Shown in pieces: positions 35,917 to 46,048 of a DNA stretch of 64,000 nt. Origin of the DNA: Thiothrix subterranea (GTDB lineage Bacteria; Pseudomonadota; Gammaproteobacteria; Thiotrichales; Thiotrichaceae); contig NZ_CP133217.1 of assembly GCF_030930995.1 (NCBI RefSeq), positions 868,001 to 932,000 on the forward strand, written 5' to 3'. The notes below the pieces were generated by a model. It made no database searches. It saw nothing but the letters and a program-made list of their open reading frames with translations, and had not been told where the DNA came from. Within the stretch, counting starts at the first letter, position 1. Each line of letters opens with the position of its first letter. A program made the translations under genes and the position numbers.

Positions 35917-37134
35917 ATGTCCAATTTAAAAGAAGATGCGCTGAAATATCACGCTGAACCACGTCCCGGCAAAATTGCCACTCACATTACCAAGCCCACC
36001 GCGACGCAACGCGATTTGGCGTTGGCGTATTCACCGGGGGTTGCTGAACCCGTGCGTGAAATCCACAAAGACCCGGAAGCGGCGTACCTGTACACTGGCA
36101 AGGGCAATCTGGTCGCCGTCATTTCCGACGGTTCCGCCGTACTGGGTTTGGGCAATGTCGGCGCACTCGCCGGTAAACCGGTGATGGAAGGCAAAGGTTT
36201 GTTGTTCAAACGCTTTGCGGATATTGACGTGTTTGACATCGAAGTGGCTACTCAAGACGTGGAAGAGTTCATCACCGTGGTGAAGAACATCGCAGGTACA
36301 TTCGGCGGGATTAATCTGGAAGACATTTCCGCACCGCGTTGTTTTGAGATTGAAAAACGCCTGCAAGCGATGCTCGACATTCCGGTATTCCATGACGATC
36401 AACACGGCACGGCGGTGATTATTGCTTCCGGCTTGATGAATGCACTGGAAATTCAGGGCAAAAAAATCGGCGACGTGAACATTGTGTGCGTTGGCGCGGG
36501 TGCGGCGGGAATTGCTTCAATGAACCTGCTGGGTGCATTGGGTGCGGATAAGCAAAAGCTGTTAATGGTCGACAGCAAAGGCGTATTGCACACCGGGCGT
36601 ACCGATTTGAATGCTTTCAAACGTGATTACGCGGTGGAAACCGACAAGCATACCTTGGCGGATGCGTGTCAGGGTGCGGATGTATTCATTGGTTTGTCCG
36701 GTCCGGACATTATGACAGTGGATATGCTCAACAGCATGGCGGCAAACCCGATTGTGTTCGCGTTGTCGAATCCTGACCCGGAAATTAATCCGGCGGTGGC
36801 GTTAGCGGCACGCAGTGATTTGATTATGGCGACGGGGCGTAGCGATCAGCCTAACCAAATCAACAATGTGTTGGGCTTCCCATTCTTGTTCCGTGGTGCA
36901 TTGGATGTGCGGGCGCGTTGCATCAATATCGAGATGCTCAAAGCGGCAGTGTACACGCTGGCGGAATTAGCCCGTGAACCCGTGCCGCAAGACGTGCTGG
37001 ATGCTTACGGCTTGGACGCACTGGTATTTGGGAAGGAATATATCATTCCCAAACCGTTTGATTTGCGTTTGCGTGAGCGTGTGCCTGCGGCAGTGTCTAA
37101 AGCGGCGCGTGACAGTGGTGTCGCCCGCCTCTAA
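35917..37134 (+). CDS. NADP-type malic enzyme, short form
   Basis: Oxidative decarboxylation of malate to pyruvate. The 405-residue protein contains both malic-enzyme domains ([51 protein letters not shown], then a Rossmann GAGAAGIA). It lacks the phosphotransacetylase-like C-terminal half of MaeB (about 760 residues), ending right after the catalytic part. GGAGGA precedes the ATG. It could supply NADPH or pyruvate from the C4 pool. NAD versus NADP preference cannot be read safely. Confidence 0.9.
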   Translation: MSNLKEDALKYHAEPRPGKIATHITKPTATQRDLALAYSPGVAEPVREIHKDPEAAYLYTGKGNLVAVISDGSAVLGLGNVGALAGKPVMEGKGLLFKRFADIDVFDIEVATQDVEEFITVVKNIAGTFGGINLEDISAPRCFEIEKRLQAMLDIPVFHDDQHGTAVIIASGLMNALEIQGKKIGDVNIVCVGAGAAGIASMNLLGALGADKQKLLMVDSKGVLHTGRTDLNAFKRDYAVETDKHTLADACQGADVFIGLSGPDIMTVDMLNSMAANPIVFALSNPDPEINPAVALAARSDLIMATGRSDQPNQINNVLGFPFLFRGALDVRARCINIEMLKAAVYTLAELAREPVPQDVLDAYGLDALVFGKEYIIPKPFDLRLRERVPAAVSKAARDSGVARL

Positions 37135-37146
37135 GTGATAACCAAG

Positions 37147-38424
37147 TTACAGGCCGTTATACGGCGTTAACGCTGGCGGCGTCTGTGGGTTAACCTGCGG
37201 GCGCTGCGTTGGCGTGAGGTTCAGTTTCTCGCCATCGGTGCGGATGCAATAGCGCAAGCCCATGCGGTAGCAGCGTTGCGCGTTCTCCGGTTCTTTCATG
37301 GTTTCCAGCAATTCTGCCAGTTCCAGATAGCCTTCGGTATTGGGCGCTTGGTTGAGGCTGGCTTCGTAATAGCTTTTAGCCATGCCCCAGAGTTTTTGCT
37401 GGTTATATAAACGCGCCAGTAATAACAGCAACGCTGGATTATTCGCGGGTTGGCTGAGCTGCCATTTTTCCGCTTGCTGGATGGTATTACCGAGGCTGTG
37501 GTGTTGAATCCGCCCGTACAAATCCGCCAAGCTATCATCCCAACGCTTGTTGAGGATATTGCTGATGAGACCATTACACGCCACCTCATCCCCGGCGGTG
37601 TGCAAGGCTTTGGCATACAATACAATCGCTTCGTGATTGTCACGAATCAGGGTGGGTAATTTTTTCCACATGGCCTGTAGCTTGTCGGTCTGCCCAGCTT
37701 TGGCGTAATGCTGGAACATGGCTTTCAAGGTCGCACCCTGTACTTTGCTCATGTCATCGTTTTTCAAGAGATTTTGCTTGGCTAAATCCGGCAATAATCC
37801 CAACAATGCGTCCCAGTTTTCTTGGCGGTACAACACTTTTGCCAGCAACTTCAATACATAAGGGTGTTTGGGGGACAGTTCGCGTAACCGTATCAAGGTG
37901 GCGTGTGCTTGCTCCAATTGACCGCTGCCGAACTGCATTTCGGCTTGCGACACCCCAACAGCGACATTGGCTTTGCTATCGCTTTCAATTGCCTGCTTGA
38001 GTAATTCGTCACGACGCTCATAGGCTTCGCGCATGTGGGCAGCCCGTGCAGCAGCAAGATAATTAAGCAGTGGTGTGTCGCTGTAAGGCGCATGATCCAC
38101 CAACAGTTTTTCAGCTTTATCCCAATGGCCTTCGGTTAATTGGATCAAGCCTTGCGTCAAGGCACGGTTGGCTTTGCTGCCTAAACGTGCGGCACGAAAA
38201 CGGCTGAAACTGCGGCGCATCCCAAAACCATGACGCAACAAGCTAACCAGTAAATAAAACCCCACACACGCCAGCAACACCAATGCAGCAAGCGTGGCGG
38301 TCTTCATTTCCAGACTCCATACGCCCCACGTAATGGTGGCAATGCCGGGATGCGCTAACACCAATTGCCCTAACCACACGATCAGTGCGATCAAAATCAG
38401 CAACACGACTAGGTAAAACATCAT
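37147..38424 (-). CDS. hemY: HemY-type tetratricopeptide membrane protein
   Basis: A 425-residue protein with two N-terminal membrane helices (about 1-20 and 42-62) and a tetratricopeptide-rich cytoplasmic or periplasmic part. RAARLGSKANRALTQGLIQLTEGHWDKAEKLL is the HemY signature. In enterobacteria hemY is the last gene of the hemCDXY operon and may assist heme biosynthesis, though its biochemical role is unresolved. It overlaps hemX by 4 bases. Confidence 0.9.
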   Translation of the reverse strand: MMFYLVVLLILIALIVWLGQLVLAHPGIATITWGVWSLEMKTATLAALVLLACVGFYLLVSLLRHGFGMRRSFSRFRAARLGSKANRALTQGLIQLTEGHWDKAEKLLVDHAPYSDTPLLNYLAAARAAHMREAYERRDELLKQAIESDSKANVAVGVSQAEMQFGSGQLEQAHATLIRLRELSPKHPYVLKLLAKVLYRQENWDALLGLLPDLAKQNLLKNDDMSKVQGATLKAMFQHYAKAGQTDKLQAMWKKLPTLIRDNHEAIVLYAKALHTAGDEVACNGLISNILNKRWDDSLADLYGRIQHHSLGNTIQQAEKWQLSQPANNPALLLLLARLYNQQKLWGMAKSYYEASLNQAPNTEGYLELAELLETMKEPENAQRCYRMGLRYCIRTDGEKLNLTPTQRPQVNPQTPPALTPYNGL

Positions 38425-39764
38425 TCGCGTTTGCCTCCTTCTGAGTCCGCTTTATCCGGTGTTTTGGCAGGTTTTTTGGTGGAATTGGCTTTGGTTTCCT
38501 CAGGTTTCTCTGCTACTGCATCAGCCGCTTCCGTGGAGGGGGGGCTGTCAGTAGCGCTGTCTTGTGTGGATTGTTCTTGCAGCACTCTGGCGGTTTCAGC
38601 CTGACGCGCACTGTCTAACTGCTTAAGACTGGCTGAAATATCGGGAATAACCGGCTGCAATTCCACTTTGCCAATATCATCCAATTCTGCCAGCAAGGGC
38701 TTGGCCTGATCAGGCGGGTAATAACTGTTCAGCGTTTCTCGAATCAAATTCAATTGCGCCGCAAACCCAGTCGCGTCCTCTTGAAGCACCAATAAACGCA
38801 AATTTTCCAGCCGCAACTGCAACAATTGGAACAAATGCAAACGCGCATCCGCATCCAATTGCATTTGCAAAGGCTTATCGTATTGGCGGATAACCACCGC
38901 ATCATTCAAGGTATCCAAAGCTTTACGCTTGTAATCTGCCCACAAGGAATTGCCTTCTATGCCCGCAGTGGCATCCTCCGCTGCTGAGGTGGATGCTTCT
39001 GCTTCCGGGGTCGCCGTCAGCGCCGGTAAGGGTTTTAACCCCAACATCATCGCGTTAATGCGTTGCGACACGCCCACCAGATCCGGTACCGGTACAGCGT
39101 CTAAGCTCGATACATCCCGTGCAATTTGTTGGCGCACTGGCAAATAATTCACTGAACCAACCTTTGCTAACAACACATCCGCTTCTTTCAGCGCGGTCAT
39201 CGCTGTGCGTACATCTTTTGCCAAATGTAATTGCCGTGAAGCCAGTTTTAGCAGAAATTCCACTTCGGCAATTTGCCATTCAGCCGCACTCGCCGGGGTT
39301 GCGCTTTGCTGCATTTTCGCTTGTAAAAACGTGACTTGCTCGACTTGCGAGGCGACCGTATCGGCGAATTGGCGGGTTTGATGTTGTAAACGCGCCATTT
39401 CTTGCAAGGCTTGCTCATTATTGCTGAGCGATTTAGCCGTTTTAGCCTCTAAATCTTGGCGCAGGGTATTCAAGGCATCACTGGTTGGCACCGTGTTGAG
39501 CTGTTCACGTAAGGTGGCAATTTCAGCGGCATTATCCCGCGCTTTGTCGTTCATGCGCTGCCAATGCTTGTAACCCGCCGCAATGCCAACAGCGGTGAAT
39601 GACACCGCCAAAATGGATATAAACACCGCAAAACGGGCGCTGGCTGATTTTTGAGGAGGAGGGTTATTCCCAAACGTTGTATCCGACCCCATCGGCTCAA
39701 TCGCATCCACTGCTGTGTGCAAAGTATCGTTATCAGCTTCGTGTGTCGCTGGTTTATCAATCAT
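38421..39764 (-). CDS. hemX: HemX-type membrane protein
   Basis: A 447-residue protein with one membrane helix near residues 40-62, a long coiled coil and a C-terminal HemX domain (WQIAEVEFLLKLASRQLHLAKDVRTA, then LFQLLQLRLENLRLL). It has been called uroporphyrinogen-III C-methyltransferase, but HemX lacks a clear methyltransferase fold. The acidic Thr/Ala-rich tail is low complexity. The ATG at 39764 overlaps the hemD stop (ATGA). Confidence 0.9.
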   Translation of the reverse strand: MIDKPATHEADNDTLHTAVDAIEPMGSDTTFGNNPPPQKSASARFAVFISILAVSFTAVGIAAGYKHWQRMNDKARDNAAEIATLREQLNTVPTSDALNTLRQDLEAKTAKSLSNNEQALQEMARLQHQTRQFADTVASQVEQVTFLQAKMQQSATPASAAEWQIAEVEFLLKLASRQLHLAKDVRTAMTALKEADVLLAKVGSVNYLPVRQQIARDVSSLDAVPVPDLVGVSQRINAMMLGLKPLPALTATPEAEASTSAAEDATAGIEGNSLWADYKRKALDTLNDAVVIRQYDKPLQMQLDADARLHLFQLLQLRLENLRLLVLQEDATGFAAQLNLIRETLNSYYPPDQAKPLLAELDDIGKVELQPVIPDISASLKQLDSARQAETARVLQEQSTQDSATDSPPSTEAADAVAEKPEETKANSTKKPAKTPDKADSEGGKRE

Positions 39765-40540
39765 GCTTGGAATTCCTGTGCCCAATGAATCAGTGCCTGC
39801 AACATGGCTTCATCACCGGGATTGTCTGCAATGCGAATGGTTCCAATGAATCCAGCGCTGCGTGCCGTGGCTAACATGCGTTGGCTACCGACCAACAAGG
39901 GAACCGTTTTTATCCAGTCGGGATTTTCCAGCAGGGTGAGCAAATTCAACAATCCCTCGCTGCTGGTGATGGTGATTATATCAAGCTGGCGCTGTTCATG
40001 AAGGTATTTCAGGTGATTGGCGTCGATTTGTGGGCAAACCCGTTGATACACATCCAAATAAGTGACCTGTGCACCGCGTTCCCGCAAGGTATCAGCGAGT
40101 AATTCCCGCCCACCTTGCCCGCGAAAGATGAGGATATGCCGACCGGCTAAGTGCTGTGTTTGCGGCAAGGCCAGAAAATCTTCGCTGGTAAAACCTTGTG
40201 CGGGAACCCAGTTTGCAGTGAAACCGTGCTGTTGCAATGCCTTCGCGGTTTGCTTGCCAATCGCACCCAGCGTCATCTGGTGTAAAACGGTTTGCTGCGC
40301 CGGATTCAGCGCTGGCAAACCGTATTCCACCGCATTCGCGCTAATAAAGATGGCGGTGTCATGACGCGATAACTGTGCCAGCGTGAGCGGGATTGCAGCT
40401 TGATTATCCAGCGGGCGAATCTCAACCAATGGTAACAGCAATACTTCCGCGCCAGCTTGCTGCAACGCTTGCCGAAACCCTGCGGCTTGATGCGCGGGGC
40501 GGGTAACGGCAATGTGCAAGCCCTGCAATGCTTTAGGCAT
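39761..40540 (-). CDS. hemD: Uroporphyrinogen-III synthase
   Basis: Cyclises hydroxymethylbilane to uroporphyrinogen III. 259 residues from the ATG at 40540, which sits inside the end of hem[20 protein letters not shown], the [11 protein letters not shown] region and [13 protein letters not shown] are family blocks. The family is poorly conserved, so position in the hem operon carries much of the weight. A further upstream start would overlap hemC by 65 bases and is unlikely. Confidence 0.9.
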   Translation of the reverse strand: MPKALQGLHIAVTRPAHQAAGFRQALQQAGAEVLLLPLVEIRPLDNQAAIPLTLAQLSRHDTAIFISANAVEYGLPALNPAQQTVLHQMTLGAIGKQTAKALQQHGFTANWVPAQGFTSEDFLALPQTQHLAGRHILIFRGQGGRELLADTLRERGAQVTYLDVYQRVCPQIDANHLKYLHEQRQLDIITITSSEGLLNLLTLLENPDWIKTVPLLVGSQRMLATARSAGFIGTIRIADNPGDEAMLQALIHWAQEFQA

Positions 40541-41462
40541 GAATGCCCAGCAACGCCAGCACTTTATCCCCACCTTGTGCCAGCAAATCTTCCGCAATCG
40601 CTATACCCAAGGCATCCGGGTCAACGGTGCAGCCACGTTGTTCACAGGTGTACAGCGCCGAACCATCGGGGAAGCCAATCAACCCGCGCATCCGTAATGC
40701 GCCGTCTTGCAATTCCGCAAACCCTGCCACCGGCACTTGACAGCCACCGTTGAGGCGCTGATTCATGGCGCGTTCGGCACGCACGCACACCGTGGTTTCA
40801 GCATGGCGCAAGGGAGCGAGCAGGTTTTCCACCCGTGGATCATTGCGGCGGCATTCAATCCCGACTGCGCCTTGCCCAATCGCAGGCAAGCTTTGTTCGG
40901 TGGATAAAAAGGCGGTAATCCGTGCTTGGAATTCAAGTCGAATCAACCCTGCTGCCGCCAGAATAATCGCATCGTATTCGCCGTTATCCAGTTTCGCCAG
41001 CCGCGTATTGACGTTGCCGCGCAAATCCTTGATCTGCAAATGCGGGTAACGGGCGCGAATTTGGGTTTGACGGCGCAAACTCGACGTTCCCACGATAGCG
41101 CCATGCGGCAAGGCATCCAAATTCTGGTAATGGTTGGAAACAAACGCATCACGCGGGTCTTCACGCTGCAAGATTACCGGCAGGTGCAAACCTTCGGGGA
41201 ATTCCATCGGCACGTCTTTCATGGAATGCACCGCAATATCTGCAATGCCTTCCAGCATCCCCAGCTCCAGTTCCTTGACGAACAAGCCTTTGCCACCGAT
41301 TTTAGACAGCGGGCTATCGAGAATTTTATCGCCACGAGTCACCATTCCCACCATTTCAATTTGGAGGTCAGGGTGAAGTGCTTGTAAACGGCGAGCGACG
41401 TGTTCAGCTTGCCACATGGCAAGCGGGCTGGTGCGGGTAGCGATACGAATAATCTCGGACAT
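40533..41462 (-). CDS. hemC: Porphobilinogen deaminase (hydroxymethylbilane synthase)
   Basis: Polymerises four porphobilinogens to hydroxymethylbilane. 309 residues. [29 protein letters not shown] and HSMKDVP are conserved, and NGGCQVPVA carries the dipyrromethane-binding Cys241. It is the first gene of the hemC-hemD-hemX-hemY operon, and its end overlaps hemD by 8 bases. Confidence 0.96.
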   Translation of the reverse strand: MSEIIRIATRTSPLAMWQAEHVARRLQALHPDLQIEMVGMVTRGDKILDSPLSKIGGKGLFVKELELGMLEGIADIAVHSMKDVPMEFPEGLHLPVILQREDPRDAFVSNHYQNLDALPHGAIVGTSSLRRQTQIRARYPHLQIKDLRGNVNTRLAKLDNGEYDAIILAAAGLIRLEFQARITAFLSTEQSLPAIGQGAVGIECRRNDPRVENLLAPLRHAETTVCVRAERAMNQRLNGGCQVPVAGFAELQDGALRMRGLIGFPDGSALYTCEQRGCTVDPDALGIAIAEDLLAQGGDKVLALLGIHA

Positions 41463-41796
41463 GATTCCTGCGCGTGTCTGATTGAATAAAGGAATAATAG
41501 CCTAGCACTTTACGGCAAAGCCGGGTTAACTTCCATCCTCTGCCAATATTTGCGACTAAACTTCAAGCAAAACCCTTGCTTTTTTCTCCATTCAGGTTAC
41601 ATTAAGCATACGACCAACGGAATGAAAAAATAACACGGAAGTTATACCCATTTCTTCCTCTTAACGTGGTTGTTCAAGGACGGGCGAGATGATCAGCCCC
41701 CATATGTTTCGCTTGTAACGTGTCGGATCTTTAGCCCGGATCCGGCACTTCCTTGATTACTTAACTTTTCGTTGCGCTAAGGTTTATACTGAACCC
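41463..41796 (+). other. Divergent hemC-fur spacer with promoter and hairpin
   Basis: A 334-base gap. On the + strand TTGCTT (41576-41581) and TACATT (41598-41603) are 16 bases apart and could start a transcript. Further on, GTGTCGGATC (41720-41729) and GATCCGGCAC (41739-41748) form a 10-bp stem with one G-U pair, without a long T-run. A small RNA or leader ending here is conceivable. A second promoter for the Fur-family gene follows. No gene was seen. Confidence 0.35.
41761..41796 (+). promoter_or_regulatory. Promoter of the Fur-family gene, possibly leaderless
   Basis: TATACT (41785-41790) ends 6 bases before the ATG at 41797, and TTAACT (41761-41766) lies 18 bases upstream of it. No Shine-Dalgarno is visible between. 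The expected transcription start is therefore at or within a base of the ATG. Confidence 0.45.
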
Positions 41797-42234
41797 ATGA
41801 GCACATCCCCTTACGAACAAACCGCCCGCACCTTATTACAGCAAGCCAGTGGGCGCGTCACGCCTGCTAGAATTGGCGTATTGGGCATACTACTCGCCGC
41901 CACTGCTGCGCTCACGCATCAAGAAATCGAACACCTCGCCCAACAACAAGGTTTCAGCTTTGACCGTGTAACCCTGTACCGTGCGCTCGATTGGCTAGTC
42001 GAACACCACATGGCACACAAAATTGCCGGAACCGACCGCACTTGGCGCTACAATGCGCAAATGGGCATTCCCCACCAACACGCTCACTTCCATTGCAAAC
42101 GTTGCGAACAAGTATTTTGCTTAGAAAATCTGCAACCGGCTTGGCTCTTTACCTTGCCTACCGGCTATCAAGTGGAAGAAGTTGAATTAAATCTGCAAGG
42201 CTGTTGCCCGGATTGTGCTATTAATTCCCATTAA
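41797..42234 (+). CDS. Fur-family metalloregulator (possibly Zur)
   Basis: A 145-residue repressor of the Fur superfamily. The N-terminal winged helix includes LTHQEIEHLAQQQGFSFDRVTLYRALDWL. The C-terminal half has HQHAHFHCKRC, an FCLE segment and CCPDC, giving the two CxxC structural zinc pairs and the regulatory His cluster. Whether it senses zinc or iron is not decided by sequence. Nearby rpmE2 (zinc-free L31) and a zinc-binding CZB gene make Zur attractive. Confidence 0.85.
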   Translation: MSTSPYEQTARTLLQQASGRVTPARIGVLGILLAATAALTHQEIEHLAQQQGFSFDRVTLYRALDWLVEHHMAHKIAGTDRTWRYNAQMGIPHQHAHFHCKRCEQVFCLENLQPAWLFTLPTGYQVEEVELNLQGCCPDCAINSH

Positions 42235-42249
42235 AAATTGTAATAAAAT

Positions 42250-42279
42250 TTGTCAATTGCCTTAATTTTGTGCTATTTT
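42250..42279 (+). promoter_or_regulatory. Probable promoter of the CZB gene
   Basis: TTGTCA (42250-42255) and TATTTT (42274-42279) are 18 bases apart in an AT-rich spacer 33 bases before the ATG. Confidence 0.4.
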
Positions 42280-42312
42280 GCGCGGTCAATTTAACAACAT
42301 CACGGGGCTACC

Positions 42313-42708
42313 ATGCAAAAACGGGCATTTTTTCTGAAACGCTTGAATGATCACGTTCAATACTTAAACAAGATGAAGGGACGATTGGCAGGGGCAAATA
42401 CCTTTGAACCGACAACGTGCCGCATCTGCACGCTGGGGCAATGGCTGCATGGCGAAGGCACAAAGGAAGCGGGTGAATACGGCGATACCATGCTCACCTT
42501 ATTCCGCGCCCTGTTTGAGCCACACGAGCGTTTCCATCAAGCCAGTGCTGAAGCGTTACATTGTCAGCAAACCGGTGATGAACTGGGAATGCACCGCGCA
42601 TTGACTGAAATGCATACACTTTCTTCGCAATTGGTGGGTATTCTGCTGAAAATGGACGCGGTTCCTGCGCCTGATGTTTCCAATCGTCACCTGAGCCAAC
42701 ACGGTTAA
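42313..42708 (+). CDS. Stand-alone CZB (chemoreceptor zinc-binding) domain protein
   Basis: A 131-residue helical-bundle protein with the CZB pattern: H14, the C-x-LGxW motif with C39 (RICTLGQWLHGEG), and H71-x(3)-H75. CZB domains bind zinc very tightly and respond to hypochlorite by Cys oxidation, and normally they regulate chemoreceptors or diguanylate cyclases. Here no output domain is fused. A diffusible zinc or oxidant sensor is possible. It follows the Fur-family gene. Confidence 0.85.
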   Translation: MQKRAFFLKRLNDHVQYLNKMKGRLAGANTFEPTTCRICTLGQWLHGEGTKEAGEYGDTMLTLFRALFEPHERFHQASAEALHCQQTGDELGMHRALTEMHTLSSQLVGILLKMDAVPAPDVSNRHLSQHG

Positions 42709-42719
42709 CTGCGTTGCCT

Positions 42720-43520
42720 TCACAATACTGAGTGCAACATTTTCGCACTCAGTAGCATCAACAATACCGCAAACACTTTTTTCAACGCCGCCACCGGCAA
42801 GGTATGCGCCAAATTTGCCCCAAGGCGCGTGGTGAAAAAACTCGTTAACGCAATCAGCAACACCGCAGGCCAATACACAAAGCCGATGGTGTAATCCGGC
42901 AAACCCACTTGCCCCCAACCATTGACGAGATAGCCAACTGTCCCCGCAATCGCAATTGGCAAACCAATCCCCGCAGACGTTGCAATCGCCTTGCGCACGT
43001 CAATATTGCACCACATCATGTAAGGTACCGACAACGAACCGCCGCCAATTGCCACCAGCGCTGACACTCCACCAATGACCAAGCCCGCGACGGATAAACC
43101 CGCCATCCCCGGTAATTCTCGATGTGGTTTTGGTTTGATATTTAGCCACATTTGTACCGCGACATAGGCCATAAATGCCGCAAAAAACCACGCTAAAGCA
43201 TGAGTGGATAACACGGCTGCTAAAAACGTTGCAGCAAACGTTCCCAGCAAAATCCCTGGCGTAATGCGTTGCACCACCGCCCATTGCACCGCTTGCTTGG
43301 CATGATGCGCTCGCATACTCGAAAACGCCGTGGGTACAATTGCCGCCATCGAGGTTGCCAGCGCAATGTGTACCACATGTTCAGTGGAAAATCCTTGCGC
43401 CACAAATAACGCCGTCAGCACCGGTACCATAATGCCACCACCGCCAATCCCCAGCAGCCCCGCCGCAAACCCCACCACCAAACCCAATGCCAGAAAAGAA
43501 ACCAGTAAATACCATTCCAA
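42720..43520 (-). CDS. TauE/SafE-family sulfite exporter
   Basis: A 266-residue integral membrane protein with about eight spans and the duplicated TauE motif (GLLGIGGGGIMVPVL and VSALVAIGGGSLSVPYMMW). These transporters export sulfite or related organic anions, useful to a sulfur-oxidising cell. It is convergent with the CZB gene and divergent from the MBL hydrolase gene, with which it may share sulfur-linked regulation; this is inference. Confidence 0.9.
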   Translation of the reverse strand: MEWYLLVSFLALGLVVGFAAGLLGIGGGGIMVPVLTALFVAQGFSTEHVVHIALATSMAAIVPTAFSSMRAHHAKQAVQWAVVQRITPGILLGTFAATFLAAVLSTHALAWFFAAFMAYVAVQMWLNIKPKPHRELPGMAGLSVAGLVIGGVSALVAIGGGSLSVPYMMWCNIDVRKAIATSAGIGLPIAIAGTVGYLVNGWGQVGLPDYTIGFVYWPAVLLIALTSFFTTRLGANLAHTLPVAALKKVFAVLLMLLSAKMLHSVL

Positions 43521-43574
43521 GCTATAATCCCCCGCTTAAATTCGTATGCAAACCTTCAGACTTAGGGCAACGTT

Positions 43575-44204
43575 ATGCAATATCTGACCATTCCTGTCAC
43601 GGCCTTTCAGCAAAATTGCAGCATTATTTGGTGTGAAACCACCTTGGAATGCGCCTTTGTCGACCCCGGTGGCGATACCGATAAACTGATTGCGGTCGTC
43701 AAGCAACACGGTTTGCAACCCATTGGTGTATTTCTGACTCACGCCCATCTGGATCATGTGGGAGGAACGGTAGCGTTAGCCAAGCATTACCACATGCCGA
43801 TCATCGGGCCGCACGCGGCTGATAAGTATTGGCTGGATGCGCTGCCGGTGCAAGCGAAGCAATTTGGCTTACCGCATTGCGATGCATTTGTGCCGGATAC
43901 TTGGTTGCAGGAAGGCGATAGTTTAACGCTGGGGCAACAAACGCTAGAAATTATTCACACGCCCGGTCATACCCCCGGTCACGTCGTCTTATTCCACCGC
44001 GAGCAGGGCATTGCGTTTGTGGGGGATGTGTTGTTCAACGGTTCAATCGGGCGCAGCGACTTTCCCGGCGGGAACCATCAGCAACTGCTCCAGTCTATAA
44101 AGGCTAAGTTGTGGTCACTGGGTGATGATGTTATCGTCATTCCGGGGCATGGGCCGAATACAACCATCGGTCACGAACGCCTCCACAACCCCTTTATCCC
44201 ATAA
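43575..44204 (+). CDS. MBL-fold metallo-hydrolase (GloB/YcbL-like)
   Basis: A 209-residue metallo-beta-lactamase-fold protein. THAHLDHVGG gives H56, H58, D60 and H61; HTPGHTPGHV and the second-site FVGDVLFNGSIGRSDFPGG, and the final PGHGPNTTIGHE, complete two metal sites. It is close to the YcbL type II glyoxalase group. Adjacent to a sulfite exporter, a persulfide- or thioester-related role is also possible. Confidence 0.88.
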   Translation: MQYLTIPVTAFQQNCSIIWCETTLECAFVDPGGDTDKLIAVVKQHGLQPIGVFLTHAHLDHVGGTVALAKHYHMPIIGPHAADKYWLDALPVQAKQFGLPHCDAFVPDTWLQEGDSLTLGQQTLEIIHTPGHTPGHVVLFHREQGIAFVGDVLFNGSIGRSDFPGGNHQQLLQSIKAKLWSLGDDVIVIPGHGPNTTIGHERLHNPFIP

Positions 44205-44219
44205 TGCGAGGACGATAAA

Positions 44220-44783
44220 GTGCGTAATCTACTAGCCATTCTTGGCGTAACCCTGCTGAGCGCGTGTGGCGGCGGCGGTTCAGCATCTACTCCCATTTCC
44301 CCCGCTTCAGAACCGATCAGCATGGATGGAATGCTGGAAACCCATAACCAAGTACGGGCAGCGGTCGCGGTCATGCCGCTTACATGGTCAAGTCAAATGA
44401 CCAATTACGCGCAGGAATGGGCAACCTACCTTGCGACTAACAACAACTGTGTGATGAAACACCGCTCCGTTGCTGGCATTAATCCCTTAAATGTTGGCGA
44501 AAATCTTTTCTGGGGCAGTGCGGTGAAATTCAGTGACGGGCGTACCGAAATACAAGCTATCACCCCAACTGAAGTTGCCACCGAGTGGGCAGATGAAAAA
44601 GTCGACTACGATTACGCCAGCAATAGCTGTGCGCCAGGCAAAGCCTGTGGGCATTACACGCAAATGGTGTGGAATACCACCACCGAAGTAGGGTGTGCGA
44701 TGGCGATTTGCCCCGATAAAGGCCAGATTTGGGTGTGCAATTACAATCCACCCGGTAATTACATCGGGTTAAAACCGTATTAG
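44220..44783 (+). CDS. CAP/SCP-domain lipoprotein
   Basis: A 187-residue secreted lipoprotein with a CAP (PR-1/SCP) domain. It starts with GTG after a GAGGAC Shine-Dalgarno. The lipobox LLSAC precedes a Gly-rich run, and LETHNQVRAAV, HYTQMVWNTTTEVGCAMA and IWVCNYNPPGNYIG are the CAP signatures. CAP proteins in bacteria are poorly understood. It may act in the periplasm or outside the cell. Confidence 0.9.
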   Translation: MRNLLAILGVTLLSACGGGGSASTPISPASEPISMDGMLETHNQVRAAVAVMPLTWSSQMTNYAQEWATYLATNNNCVMKHRSVAGINPLNVGENLFWGSAVKFSDGRTEIQAITPTEVATEWADEKVDYDYASNSCAPGKACGHYTQMVWNTTTEVGCAMAICPDKGQIWVCNYNPPGNYIGLKPY

Positions 44784-44811
44784 AGCCACGCGCCATTTCC
44801 CGCTACAATAG

Positions 44812-45759
<948 letters not shown>

Positions 45760-45767
45760 ACGACATC

Positions 45768-45914
45768 TCACCAGCTTTTTTCACCCGGCATTGGCTTGTG
45801 ACCAGACAGTTTGTAGAATTTCCAAGCCAGATAGCCCAAAAAGCCGAAAATGAAAATAATAGTCGAGACCGACATAAAAATAATGCCTTCAAAACTGGTG
45901 AAGAAATTCAACAT
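45768..45914 (-). CDS. Small single-span membrane protein
   Basis: A 48-residue protein with one hydrophobic helix (about residues 9-32) and a basic C-terminus with HKPMPGEKSW. GGGAG lies just upstream of the ATG at 45914; an ATG at 45950 gives 12 extra residues but no good Shine-Dalgarno. It resembles DUF3149-type or respiratory-complex accessory small proteins in size, but no assignment is safe. Confidence 0.6.
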   Translation of the reverse strand: MLNFFTSFEGIIFMSVSTIIFIFGFLGYLAWKFYKLSGHKPMPGEKSW

Positions 45915-46048
45915 GGTGTTCACTCCCTTACGGTAACTTGATGCAGTCATCGTAAGGGCTGAGGCACAAGGCGACGTTGAGCAAAATCAAATAGCGCTAG
46001 GCCAACGTGATGTTTTCTTGCTGTAAATCAAGTTTTGGCAAGGTTTCA

